Positions 1 to 13,018 of a stretch of 64,000 nt of DNA are shown here, one piece after another. This stretch comes from Rhizophagus irregularis (taxonomy: Eukaryota > Glomeromycota > Glomeromycetes > Glomerales > Glomeraceae), in the NCBI RefSeq assembly GCF_026210795.1, contig NC_089458.1:2930001-2994000 (forward strand). The letters run 5' to 3'. Each line of letters begins with the position of its first letter. Positions within the stretch are counted from its first letter, which is position 1. Made by a program: the position numbers and the translations under genes. The notes beneath the pieces were generated by a model. It saw only the letters and a list, made by a program, of their open reading frames with translations. It did not search any database and was not told where the DNA came from.

Positions 1-32
1 AACTACTAATTATTAAAAAAAAAAAAGAAATT

Positions 33-240
33 ATTATGTTTAATCGCTTAATCTATAAGCAAAACAATTATATGAATCCCTCACTTTAAGGACTTTATTC
101 CGGAAAATAATTTGTAAGACCATTTTTACCTAATTATTAAAAAATTATGTTTAATCGCTTAATCTATATACTAAATAAGCAAAACAATTATCTGAAACCC
201 TGACTTTATTCCGGAAAATAATTTATGAGGACATTTTTAC
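33..240. repeat. Tandem duplication, period about 111 bp
   Basis: Two imperfect copies lie head to tail, one starting near 33 and the other near 144. Both share the words TTATGTTTAATCGCTTAATC, AGCAAAACAATTAT and TTCCGGAAAATAATTT in the same order. They differ by small indels, so the duplication is not recent. No reading frame is preserved. Confidence 0.8.
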
Positions 241-879
241 AATATAAAACGTAAATTATTAAAAAAGATACAGCCACTCACCCTTTCATAATATTATAAT
301 ACCTTTTATAGATGCTTCATCGCACCCGTTTGTTTGACTGGTCCCAAAGTTGGAACTTCGTTATAGTAGATACATGTTCTGGATTGAAAATAAATAAAAA
401 AAAAGATTAGCAACGTTCTTGATCCCTGTATCCGTTTTTTATATTCCATCTTTTTCCGTTAAAGGCTCATATTTTCGGAATTAACAACCTTATATCACGG
501 AATTTATCGAATCTTTTACATTTTCCGTGAATGGGTCCGTGAAAGGCTCATTTTTACGGAGTTTTTACAGAAATAACGGATAATATAGAGGATAAATTAC
601 ACCGGAACCACTACACCTCTAAAACACCGTTCAAGAATCACCGACCAAACCTGTAAAATTAAAGAAAAGAACGTTTGTAATATTCTTAAAAATAAAATAT
701 ACATCTAAGATTATAAAAGTTTAAAAAAAATCATCACCTTTAAAAATAATCTTCGGATATTCTGAATTTCATAATAATATGGTATTGCGCAATACGCGCA
801 TTGCATTACTTTGTGATATAGTACGACAATATGCTATATACACTATATATTTAAACGCAAACCCTAAGGGTGCATTTAT

Positions 880-897
880 AAAGAAGAGTTGACCGTA
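880..897. mobile_element. Solo terminus of a TA-target MITE
   Basis: The sequence AAGAAGAGTTGACCGTA matches, with one change, the right terminal repeat of the complete element at 12,778-13,016 (AAGAAGAGTTGACTGTA). I could not find the matching left terminus upstream, so this looks like one end of a truncated or badly diverged copy. Confidence 0.45.
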
Positions 898-3683
898 AAA
901 ATCTTTCATATAAATTAAAGTATTATTTATATGGAAAAATAGCCAATTTCTAAATGGTAAGCAGGTAAGGTAAGGATTATTAATTACTGAAATCTACAAA
1001 TTCTTATTTGAAGACTCGTGCAACAATTACCTATAATTAATCTAACAATAATAACGCGCTCATAATTCTTTCTACAAAAATATAAAACATATTATTTACT
1101 AAGTCAAATCTGAATACTTCTCGATAATTCAATAAAGATAGATGTTGAAGTTTTCACTAAATATTCCTTCAAAACCTCCTAATGCATACATAATGCTTAT
1201 TCCTGATTATTGATATAATGTACACTCAGGAAATCTAGTATTCATCACAAGGATTTTGATTGTTATATTGAAAATACTTAAATACTTCTCTATGTAATTA
1301 TTTGAATTTTTTCTAATCATATCTTTAGATAATAGGAAAATACTTACAAACAGATTCGATTTACAGGAATGCTAATGATAATTATCAATAAAAAATAAAC
1401 TTTGAGGAATACCAAAACAATGATATTCGTAATTTTCTTACCATGCAAATTTCTTTATTCTTTGTTTCTTGATTAAAATTTTCTTTAATTTCATAAACAT
1501 AATTCCTTTATTAAAATGAACGGATGTTGTTATACATAATGATCCTAGTTCAAATTAAAGCTTATCAAAATTCTTTGGATTATTTTTCTGCAATAAAAGA
1601 AAATATTCGTATAGTATGAACATAAAGTTACCGTTTCATAATGATACCATCCATCGGCCAATGCAAAAAAGGAGGTACATGATTAGATTATTAACTGATA
1701 ATCTCTTCCGTTTTTTTTTGTTACAATCATATCTTAAGTACTATCTGATTCATAAGCAGATAGTTTATGTAGTACTTCTAATTCACGAACTCTGAAAAGG
1801 CACGACAATAGAATTTTTTCATCCAATAAGAACAATAAATTATCGCACATGTACAATAAAATTTTTATGCAGGGGATTTATCAGTGCGGGCAAAGAAAAA
1901 AATTAACTTATTTAAGAAGGTCATGAAAAATAAAAGAATAATTAGAATAATTAAAGTTCTCTGAGAATTAAATGATTCTCAAATCCCATTGTGAAAAAAA
2001 AAAAATTTTTTGTAAATACAAAGAAAAAAGCGATTCGTATTTTCGATTAAACCTTCTATTATTAAGTAAACTTGGGATTTGATCATAAATTTAGTAAATA
2101 TTTTCCTAAATTATTAAAATTTAAGGTTTTGATCATTCTTCATCTAACATATTGTTCTCGAGTAAGGGAAATCACCTGAAAATATGTACAGTTATAAAGA
2201 TTTAAGATTTTCAGATGTCTCATTGGTATTACATTGTCTTAAAGTCATAAGATCACAACCAAATATTGACAAACTTTATGCGTGTATGCACAGTTTCTTA
2301 GCCGGAACCAATTACGCGTATTAATATACGCGATATATGAAAAGAAACAAGAACTGCAAGTATATAGCAAATCGAATTGTATATAAATTTAACGCAAAAA
2401 AACGAAGATTTTAAGAACACGAAACTATTTTTTTAGCAAAATGCAAAAAATTCAAAAAATTCGCAAAAAACTTCATTTTAACATTATAAAAGTCACATTG
2501 ACTCGCGTCACACTTAAAATTCAAATAAACATATTAAACATAATTAACACTTGTATTCAGATAAACCTGAATAAAAATAAAAAAACACAGGTTCGCCTGG
2601 CATTTTGGTCACGAGTAATATTTCTTGCTCTAAGATTGGACATTTCAAGTAATTCGTAAAGTATTGCTGAAATATTTTTTTAAAGTTATTTTTTGTCTCA
2701 TTTAGAGACAAAAAAAAAAAATCTAATTATTTTATTTTTGTATTTATCGATTTAATACAAATATTTTATCAAGGTACATTTAGAATACATATAGAATATC
2801 GTATAAATAATATAGTTATATCTAAATCTTGTTTTGTTTTGTTTTGTTTTGTACAATTTCTTCTTATTATTAAATTTATAAGTGTACGATCATCATAGAA
2901 TGATCAATCGATCAAGTTTTTCTCTCGAAAAATTATAATAATAAATCTTTTTAAATGGATATGATAATAAATGAAGAGCATATTTGATATTATTAATATC
3001 AATATTAATTAAGATTATTAATTGAAAGGATTTTAGAAATTCTCGAATCATTCTTTCTTTTTTAAAAAAAAGGAGAATGTTTCTTTTTGTCTTTTTTTGT
3101 TTAAAAGAATAATTATGTTTTTTATTATGAAATTTGGAATTTATTAATTTATTTGAAAATTTGTTCAATTTTTTTGTTTTAAATATTTTTGATTTAATGG
3201 AATTTTTTTTTTTTTGATTTTTGAAAAAAAAAAGGATCATTTCTTAGTTCTTTATATATTGTTTATTCTCAAGAAATAAACTGCGATTGGTTAAATAATT
3301 CATTTATGGAAATATTCAATAGGACTAAAAAATCATTCCAAATATGTAGTTTATTATTTTTTTTTTTGTGATGCAAAATAGATTTCATAATAGCTTACAA
3401 ATAATCTCTTCTAAAGTGTGAAACTCAATCAGAAATTTTATGATTGGTAAAATTTATCACAAAACAATAAATGGCATTCATCTCGATTTTATAAAAAAAC
3501 TTTTTCTATTTTTTTGTTAACCTCCTAAGGTAAAAAAAATTATTCAAGATTTTAATCAAAAATTATCCAAAAATATAAATAAATCTTAAACCGGATAGTA
3601 TAACTTAATAATTTCCAGGGTAACTAAATTAAAAAAACACTCAATAAGGAAAAATTAAGGCGTTACTTTTGAAAAAATCTGTG

Positions 3684-3726
3684 ATTCGTCGATCATATCT
3701 ACATATAAGATGATTTGATCGACGAA
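3684..3726. repeat. Short inverted repeat (hairpin)
   Basis: ATTCGTCGATCA on the left is repeated in inverted orientation as TGATCGACGAAT on the right, about 19 bases apart. The spacer is itself partly self-complementary (ATCATATCT and AGATGAT). No gene is close enough to call it a terminator. Confidence 0.6.
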
Positions 3727-6599
3727 TAGAAATCCAGAGATAAAAAAATCAAAACGAAATTATTTATTATAAACATTTTAATTAAAAAAAAAACCTTTTT
3801 TTGATCACACATTTTAATTTTTTGTTATTTTAATTTATTCTATTTATTATTTTTCTCGTTCTTTTGTTACAATTCTCATATTTAATAATTAATATGATTA
3901 TAATACCTTCTAAATTAATAAATAATATTTTGCAAACAAGATAAAATAAAATGATATCTTATCTAATATAGATTTTATTTATATTTTCCCCCTAAATTAT
4001 CGTGACATTTTAAGTTATTGCGATGAATGTATCCGTATTTACCCGTATTCATCGAGACTTAAGTTATAATGAGAATAAAACAAGTTTTAATTATATCAAA
4101 CCTATTCAGAATTTACATAAAGGGCTTAATGTATAAGTAATTTAATTAGGTTATATATGTATATTTATTTTACAATAGTAATTTATAATACATAAATTTT
4201 GTTATTATTCTAATAATAAATATAATAATAATCGGTAATAGTTAAGTGGACAAAAACTCAGCCAATATACTTCAGATGGCCGATTGTTACCATAAACTAT
4301 AGGCAATTAGATAATGACAATTATAAATTATTATGTATTATACATTAAAAAACAATATTTTACAATTCAATATTCGAAGTGGTCAGCGTCATTTGTAACG
4401 GTTCACAAAAAAAAATTATATTTAAAGCGCGAAATAACAAGTAATTTAAATAATTTATTATTATTATTAATTTTTGAAACTAAATGCATGTATATAAAGA
4501 AATTTAGCCATATATTACAAAGTATAAAATATATATAAATGAGCATTATAAATTATAATTTGTTCTTATAATAAAGTTTGTTTTAAAAAGATGACTAACT
4601 AAAAAAAAAAACATTTATTGGGTCTAGATTTATTCAAAGAGTAAGTCTCAATATAATTATTGTAGCTCAAAAATTCCAAATATTTGCATTTTATTATTAA
4701 CCAATAATTATGACATATTTATTAATATTTATTAAAATTTGCGAGTTTTTAAATAATTTAAATAATTTTAAATAAAACACAAGATAACAATTTTCAAAAG
4801 GAGAATTTCACAAATTTCTGAGTTTTATTTTAAAGAGCAAAAGTTTCATATTTCCAGGCGTCATAATAGCCACAATACGAATAAATAAAATTATCAAATT
4901 TCTTTTAAAACATAAAGATAATGTTTATTTTATTTATTTAATAAAAAGAGACGATTGACGGGTGGCGCAGTTACACTATCGTTTTAATAATAAAACATAT
5001 AATGGCCAATTTAAAATTTACTAATTTACAAGTTACACAAAAATTTGAAGAATCCTTAATAGGAAGTAAGTATAAGGATAATAATATCAGAGAAAATGTT
5101 TTAATCGGATTTTTGTTCACGTGATACTAGTCGCGAAACGCAAGAAATTTATATAAATTTGGCAAATGAGCATCATGCGGTAGCACTAACACCTGATATT
5201 ATGTAACCGAAAATCTTTTAATCCGCCCAATAAAGTGGTTTCACAATGTTATGCACTGCATTTTAAATGGGATGCATAGGTGGGTGTGTTAATATTATGC
5301 ATTATTGTAACATAGATTTGGTTATATGAAAAAATTTTTTTTTTTATTGTTATTCAAATATCGATGATTTTTATCTGAGAAATGGTTTTTAAAAAATAAT
5401 TGAAACGAAAGATGTAAAACAATATACACGTTTACTATGTGGTGATTTGTACATTTGTACTTAAATACTCAAATGCAATAATCGGCTGATGTTGTGTGTT
5501 TATTGATTGCCGAATCAAGATTAAAATACATTTTTACCAATCTTTTATATAACAAGGCCAACAAATCCCAACTAAATCAGACATATTAAGCCAAATTTTT
5601 GATTTATTTTTTGTCTCAACGTTTTTTTACTTTCTGATCTCTTCCTTCTTTTAAAAAAAAATTTAATGAACAGGAGTCATACTTAATTATCACGACAAAA
5701 AAAAAAAGGAAAAAAGATCATTTATATTTACTACTACGCAGAGAATCAAGGATACCAAAGTTTGGAAGATGATATAAGGTTGCTCATTTTGAATATGTGT
5801 AGGAATATGAATAGCTATGGCCTGTGGAATTACATTTCAAATGTTTAGAAAAGATTCTTCATTATTCAAGAGACAAACAGTATATGCCTTTTTTTTATGA
5901 ATCCGCACTATGATAAAAGACGATAGTTTTTATTGAGATACCAAACCTGGCTCTGATGTAAACCTTTAAAAGTTCACAATATTCACCAACTATCAAAACC
6001 TTAATTGGATTATAGATTATTTTTTAAAATGTGAATATATCACAACATTATATCAATGAGAATGAGAGGGTAAAAAGTGATGGTGATCTTTTGGATTCTT
6101 CTCTAACAAGAAGATCATCTCGAAGTCCAGCAATTTCTAGAAACAATTCCCGCAAATGTTTTGAAAGACGGATTAGTTGCTCTAAAGAGCATGAACGGCA
6201 GCAATTGTAAAAAAAATATTCTAGATATAGATGAGCAAATTGGAGTTAGTGGATCATGGGATAGTGGCATTAAAATAAAATGGAAGAATATTTCAAATTT
6301 CATTCAGTGCATTAATTTTTACTTTACAGCATTTAATAATTAGGAATGGATTATCAAAACATTTACTTTCAAGGCTGATCCTGCTTTTGACATTATCAGC
6401 ATCGTTATTCTCAGGATGGAAATCTTAAATTTTATGGTATCGAAAACCTTAATTGTAAAATCAAGGAACTGAAATTTATCAAATAGGCAAAAGTAGGAAT
6501 ATTGAAATTAATTAAAAAGTGTTTTTGTAAAACTATCATCAAAGCAAAACTAGATTCAAAACCGCAAGACTATGATTCAATATGTTAAAAGTAATAAAA

Positions 6600-9500
6600 T
6601 TCAATATTTAGAAAATTAATACTAATATATATTAAATATTACAGATTTTTTATTTGTTATTAAAAATAATATAAGAATTATTGAAAGTTTGAACTCAAAT
6701 TTTATTTTATATTTTACAAAATTTTCTTTCATCAGTAAAGTTTTTTGATGAATTCATAGACGAATTTTGGAAGAAACCAGGTAACATACTTAAATTTTTT
6801 TTTTTTATATATAGAATTACTTAATACTGAATTCTTTTTTATTTTTTAGAAAGTACATTAGCGCAAATGCCAATGCAGTCGGTATTCTTATTTACTCAAT
6901 TTTCCTTTAACTGTGGTTTTAGATGAACGTAAATCAAATTACGTAACCCGAAGATCCATATTTAGAGAAGTTAAGGAGTTATACACTTTTGAAATAATAA
7001 TTATTTCCCTTTATTTGATATTTTAACTATATTTAACTGAATATTTTAACCAATATAGTAGATTATGTTTTTTAATTTTTTAATTTTTTTTTTTAATGCA
7101 GTTTATTAGTATTAAAAGGGAATTCTATAATATGTATATATTTTATTATTAATAAAATTGCCATATTAAAGGAACAATTACTTCTTTAGCTATATTTATA
7201 ATGAACCTTTAAAAATGGAAAATAATTCAGACATCAAATTATTATATTTTTAAAAGATTTATTTATAATTAGTAAAAGAATATTTTATTATATTAATTAA
7301 GAATTTATAAAAATAAAAATTTTTTGATTTGTAATTACTAAATATATATGGTAATAAATTTTTTATTATTGAAATTACATAAATTTACTGCCAATTTAAT
7401 AAATAAATAATATATTTATTTTTTATTTAATAAGTAGAAATTTCTTTAATAATAATAAATAATTTTTTAAAAAAATTTTAATGTTAAAAAAAAATAAAAA
7501 TCTATAAATTATAAATTTTTAAAAGTATGTAGAAATAGTTTTAAAATACAAAATATAACTCAAAAAATAAACATAAGTTAATTAAAGATAGTGAAGGTAG
7601 ATAAATATATATCCCTATTATTTAAATATTTAATTATATATAATTAAAAATTTATGATAATATATAAATTAAAAAAGAAACTATAAAAAAATAATTAAAA
7701 ATAATACTATTAATTATAAAATTTTTTATTATATAATTTTTTTAAAAAAAAAATAATTTTTTTTTTATTTTATAATTAATGCTTAATAAAATATAATATA
7801 AATTAAAAATACAGTTTAAGTTTATATATTATATAAATTAAATTATTAATAATAGAATAGCAAAAACATATTTACTTTAAAATTAAAAATATTTATTTTA
7901 CAATAAAATATTTTTATTATATTTAATATATCTATATATCTATTATAATTAAATATTAATATTAAATAAAATGGTAAACTTTAAAAACATAAATTATTTC
8001 TTATAGACATATTCACTTTTTTCCAAATAAAAAAAAGTAATAGTTAAAATATAAACCTGGATTTTTTAAAATAAACATTATTATTATTAAATTCTTATTA
8101 TATATTAAATTTATTTATATGAATTTATACTAAATAATTTTACTATATAAAAATAAAAAAAATTTTATTATATAAATTAATATTTAACTAATTTTATTAT
8201 AAAATTTATAAAATATAAATCCAATATATTAAATATTTTTATTATAACTCTAATCTTTATAAATTAATAAATAAATAAAGCAATCTTCTCATTTTTTTAT
8301 TTTATTAAATTTATTATATATAATAAAGCCTATTATTTACTAAAATCGAAAGTAATTTATAGATAAAATTATTTATTTTAAATATAATAAAATAAATTAA
8401 ATAAATTTATAATTTTTTATAATTTTTTTTTAAAAAAAAAAAATGTTTTCCCTTATAGTAATTATTTAGGATTTTAAATATATTAGAATTTTAACTATAA
8501 TATAGAATAATATTAAATATTTCAGTAACAGAGTATTTAATAAGATACAGGAAATAAAAAAAATAAATAAAAACTAATAAAACAATTTTTTTTAATTATT
8601 TTTTTTTTGTTTTATATTATTTTTAGAATATGTATTTTTAGATATATATATTTATATATTTTAAAAATTTATTAACTTATATTATAATTTACATTTATTA
8701 ATAAAGAAATATATTGCTAATTTTTTTTTTAAAAAAAATAAAAAAATAAAAAAATCCAAAAAACACTGAAATTTTAAGCATGATAATAAAAATAGATTAT
8801 AGCCTATTTTGTGTTTTTAAAATTATAATGATTAAGTTTTCTGAAGCATATAAATTAGGCACAAATAAACTAAACAAGTAAGTTTCTTTGTATATTTATT
8901 TTTTCTTTACTAATACTTATTATTTCTATTTATTTATATATTTAAGTATTATTTAAAAAAATAGTCCATTTTTATTTTAAGTTTAGTGAAGATATATTTT
9001 ATGTATCAGTTTTGGCTGGAATGATGCAGAATCCTTTAGAACAAATGTTTAAAAAATTAACGTACCTTCACCTTCTTAAAATGAGAAGATGTGAAATATT
9101 AACTAATTTGTTTTTGATAATAAACATAAATTTAAACTAAAAAACTATGTCAATAATAATACATACCATTGTTATATTTATCTTATCCTATGAGATAACT
9201 TAAATTTAAATATGAAATATATTAAAAATTTAAAAAATTATAATATTAAATAAAACCAATATTTTATTAATAATTTTTTTAGTATAAGTAGTTAAGTACT
9301 AATATTCTGCTAATTAAACTTACTGATATTATAAATATAATAGTAGTAAACAGTATTTCTATTTTTTTTAAACTATATTCAAACTCAAGAAATCTATAAA
9401 TGATAGATATTTATATAAATATAAAAAACTTTTCTAGTAAAATTACTCAAACTAATTTTAAATAATTATTTTCTGAAAAGTTTCATTAGCAATATATATA

Positions 9501-10060
9501 TTAATATTAGTAATAAATCCTTATTCATTAGAGAAATAAATTAAAATAATTATAATTATTTAATATTTTTTTATAATTATTATAAAATACCAGTTTTAAA
9601 ATATAAATTTATTTTAAATTTATTTTATTTTATATTATTGCAAATTAAATATTATTATATAAAATATAAAATATTATTATTTTTAATATTTTATTTCAAT
9701 TTATTTATTAATATATAAATTAATAATATATAAAAAAAAAATAGTAGTATAACTATATTTACCAAAATGTATTTTATTAATACATTCAAATTATACAAAA
9801 TACATTTATTAAATTTAAAGTAAAATTGTAAGTAAAACCTTTAAATTTAGCAAATTGTTATAAAACAAAGTGATTTTTCTATTTAAAAATATAATAAAAA
9901 AATTGATAATTTTTGAAAATTAGAAAATCAGAAATAATTTATTTGAAAGTTTATTCTCTCTTATTATTATTTAAATTAAATGTTACTATACCAAAATTAA
10001 GTGTATTATATTAATTTATATAATTTATAGTAAATATTTTAAAAAAATAAGTAATATCAA
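6600..10060. other. Extremely A+T-rich block
   Basis: For about 3.4 kb the sequence is almost wholly A and T, with only scattered G or C, far beyond even the AT-rich surroundings. Long runs of TATATA, AATAAA and polyA/polyT fill it. There are no usable frames, no clear tandem period and no terminal repeats. The edges are gradual. Confidence 0.65.
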
Positions 10061-10928
10061 TATAAATACCAGGAATTTTATAATATTTTGGATGATGTCA
10101 AATCTTGGAAATAAGACAAAATAAAAAGAGTTTTATAATATTCTAGATGAAGAATAATTACATTAAATCTTGTGAAATAGATCCTTATATTTGATCCTAT
10201 CCTTTCTATACTCATTAAATATACAGTTAATTAAAAAAATTATTATAAAACTAAAAGCAATTTGTATGTAAATAACCTGAGTAATTAACACTAAATAAAA
10301 TCATGTCAAATATGTACTGTAAAAGATTTTACCATTAATACTTTATTTAGTAGTTTAATTATAACATTAAAAACTTAAAGGTAATACAATACTATATTAT
10401 ATTTAGCTCATATGATACTAATAAATGTCACTATAATAAATTTTAATTCACGTTCACCAAATGTGAAAATTAGTCTGATGCGCATGCAATCATCAATATT
10501 TGAAAAAAAACAAATAACCATCAAATTCGACCATATATGGTAATTTTTAATAAAATTTTTTCACTTATTTAAATTCTGATACAATACTCCTGAAATTCGA
10601 AATTAGGGATGATAATATTATATATCTCCAAATTTTTCTTAAAATAAATGATATAAAAAAAGATAACAACAAATGTTTTTCCAGTGTTATTATTTAATTC
10701 GGTCTGAAAAAAGATTTTTTTTTTAAAGTTAAGAATGTTAAGAATTTTGGCTATTGGTGTTACATTATACGACTGAAAACGCTTTTATTGTAATTTCTAA
10801 AGTTTGATGTACCAAAAAAAGAATTTTACGGTTTCCTGTTTCTCAAAATCAGGCCAAATACCTTTACATTGGTAGATTGCAACATTTGTGTACCCATATG
10901 CATTTTATGAGCTTTGCATTAATCGTTT

Positions 10929-11128
10929 AAAAATGCTCCATTTTGTCGTCTTGAAAGAAAAAAAAAAAACTCTCTCTAAAAAATAAATTAACAATGTTAA
11001 AATTTAATTCTAAACACAATTCTTTAATAAAATGCTCCATTTTTCATCACACCTTGAAAGAAAAACTCTCTCTAAAAAATAAATTAAATAACATGTCCAA
11101 ATATAATTTTAAATTTAATTCTTTTATT
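10929..11128. repeat. Tandem duplication, period about 100 bp
   Basis: A unit beginning AAAATGCTCCATTTT starts near 10,929 and again near 11,029. Both copies carry CTTGAAAGAAAAA, then CTCTCTCTAAAAAATAAATTA, then an AATTTAATTC word. The open frame at 10,994-11,311 simply runs through the second copy and does not look like a conserved protein. Confidence 0.75.
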
Positions 11129-12777
11129 AATATAATTACTAAAATACATATCCAACGGAATCGCACTAAATCGTTTTTAATCGTTGAGGGACATTTTGAT
11201 TTGATTCCGTTTTCGTGTTTCTTTATTCGATTCGGCAAAATCTCAGATATCTATCTAATAATTTATTCGTTAAAATGTGAGAGAAGGCTAAGGAAAAGGT
11301 TGAAGGTATGATCTTAAATTGGAATATTATTGTTCAACCAGAATTGCTTTATAAACACCTTAGACGACTCTCCAAGTCTCATTCGAAGAAGACATATGCA
11401 ATATAATATTAGAAATTGCTGAATTTAATCGTTAGCTCTTCGCAAATATTATGCAAAATTTACAATTATAGAATAATTTACAAAATGTACATTTGTTTTT
11501 ATTTAATAAATTATTATTTTAGTTTTTAGAACAAAACTCTTCAAGTCTTGTTCATTCTCCAAAAGACTATGTACTTTTTTTTTTAACTAAAAGTTGGAAT
11601 TGATCTGAAAGAAAAGGCAGTCGTGGATATACAGTTGCGATAAGAAAGACTGAGATGCAAACAAATTGGAAGAAATTTTATTTCGTGAACAATAAGTGAA
11701 GCTGAGTTACGTAATATCGATGGTTAGGATTTAGGTGTAGATATCTGGTAAATAACGAACATTTTAGATATATAATTTGGTTATGTATTAGTCCTGTCCT
11801 ATAAAGAATTTTAATTGTTCTTTATATGCCGGATTTAATATGACAAATACTGAGTTGAAATGATGAATCCATTATTATATCGAGATCACTATGTATTAAA
11901 ATATTAATTGTTCAAATGACTTATTAGGTAATCCGCTTCCAGATATTACTTTCTGGGAAAATTTCGATAAATGATCATTTTTCTAGTTTTCATTCCAAAA
12001 AAACTCCGATATGTTATCAATTTTCTAAAAAATTTTTTATAGGGCTGAATAACCACAGAATTAGTCATCTTTTTTATTAGTGTTATTAATCATTTAGATG
12101 TAAAATTATAAATCTCTTCAAGTCTTATAATAAATATTATATACCTTTAATCAATAATATTAAATAAAATTATTATAATCATGAATATAAATAATCTCAT
12201 TATTTTCCAAAGGGGACATAAATTATAAATCTAAGTTTTATAAATGCTATGTACTTTTTTTTTTTATGAATCCGCAGTTATGAAATTTCTCATGGATTAA
12301 TAGTTGTCCCGCATATTTATTTTTTCGTATCAGAATGGGAGAGTTACGAAACAAAATCTTTCCACCTAGCAATAAAGATGTCTCGAATAAAATTGTAGAC
12401 CATCATTGCAGTCAATTCTGCTTTAAACAAACATATTAATTTTATTTAAAATAATTAAAGAATTAATTATATACTGTAAATAGTATCCCGAAATAGCATT
12501 TCTTCGGGACCAGAATTAAGATAATGTCAGTCTGTATGTATTTAAAAAAAGTAGTAAAAATTTGACCGGAATTATTCATAAAAGGTAAGATCTTCGTAGT
12601 TATTTTGCCCTACGTAAAACCTCAGACGTCAATAAATTCCATGGGAATAACGCTGACGATCATGTAGATTGTAGATGACATTTAATATGGGCGTAGTCAT
12701 CTTACCAGAGTTTAGGAGTTATGCACTTGCACGTGATAGCATTAATGTTAACTCCGGCAGTTATGCAATGTATGTTA
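11129..12777. other. Intergenic DNA
   Basis: I see no gene or clear mobile element here. The stretch is less extreme in base composition than 6,600-10,060. Confidence 0.5.
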
Positions 12778-13016
12778 CAGTCAACTCTTTAATATAACGA
12801 AGTGGACGTCCGGGCTGATCAGGCCTTCGTTATAAGAATATTCATTAATATGATGGGAAAATGGTATATTATGGTATATTGTTGTATAATAATTGTATTT
12901 CGTATTGCAAAAACAAAAATTCGTTATAAAAGAAAATTCGTTATTAAAAGGGGCATTTTTCATATACGGTTTATAAAATTTACTTCGTTAAACGGTGTTG
13001 TAAGAAGAGTTGACTG
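12778..13016. mobile_element. MITE with TA target duplication (Tc1/mariner/pogo-like)
   Basis: The element begins CAGTCAACTCTT and ends AAGAGTTGACTG, with a TA on each side (12,776-12,777 and 13,017-13,018). The terminal repeats extend inwards for roughly 30 bases with indels and both reach an AACGAAGT word. At 239 bp it has no transposase, and the two overlapping frames inside (12,781-12,963 minus, 12,802-13,023 plus) are by-products of the palindromic ends. A TA duplication with CAG termini is typical of Tc1/mariner/pogo elements. A related solo end lies at 880-897. Confidence 0.85.
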
Positions 13017-13018
13017 TA

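Larger units (their letters stand above)
261..6600. other. Gene-poor intergenic DNA
   Basis: I see no supportable gene. The stretch is AT-rich and full of homopolymer runs. A short diverged direct repeat sharing AAAGGCTCAT lies at about 452-560, a palindromic word around 785-800, and a (GTTTT)n microsatellite at 2826-2850. Open frames at 2441-2659, 2893-3240 and 4314-4538 are lysine/asparagine or leucine/phenylalanine rich, as expected from base composition. A frame at 6161-6343 reads more like protein but has no partner exons. Confidence 0.6.

Noticed and set aside
4960..5040. Possible tRNA-like A-box (GGTGGCGCAGTTACACTATC)
   Set aside because: No B-box or cloverleaf follows at the needed distance.
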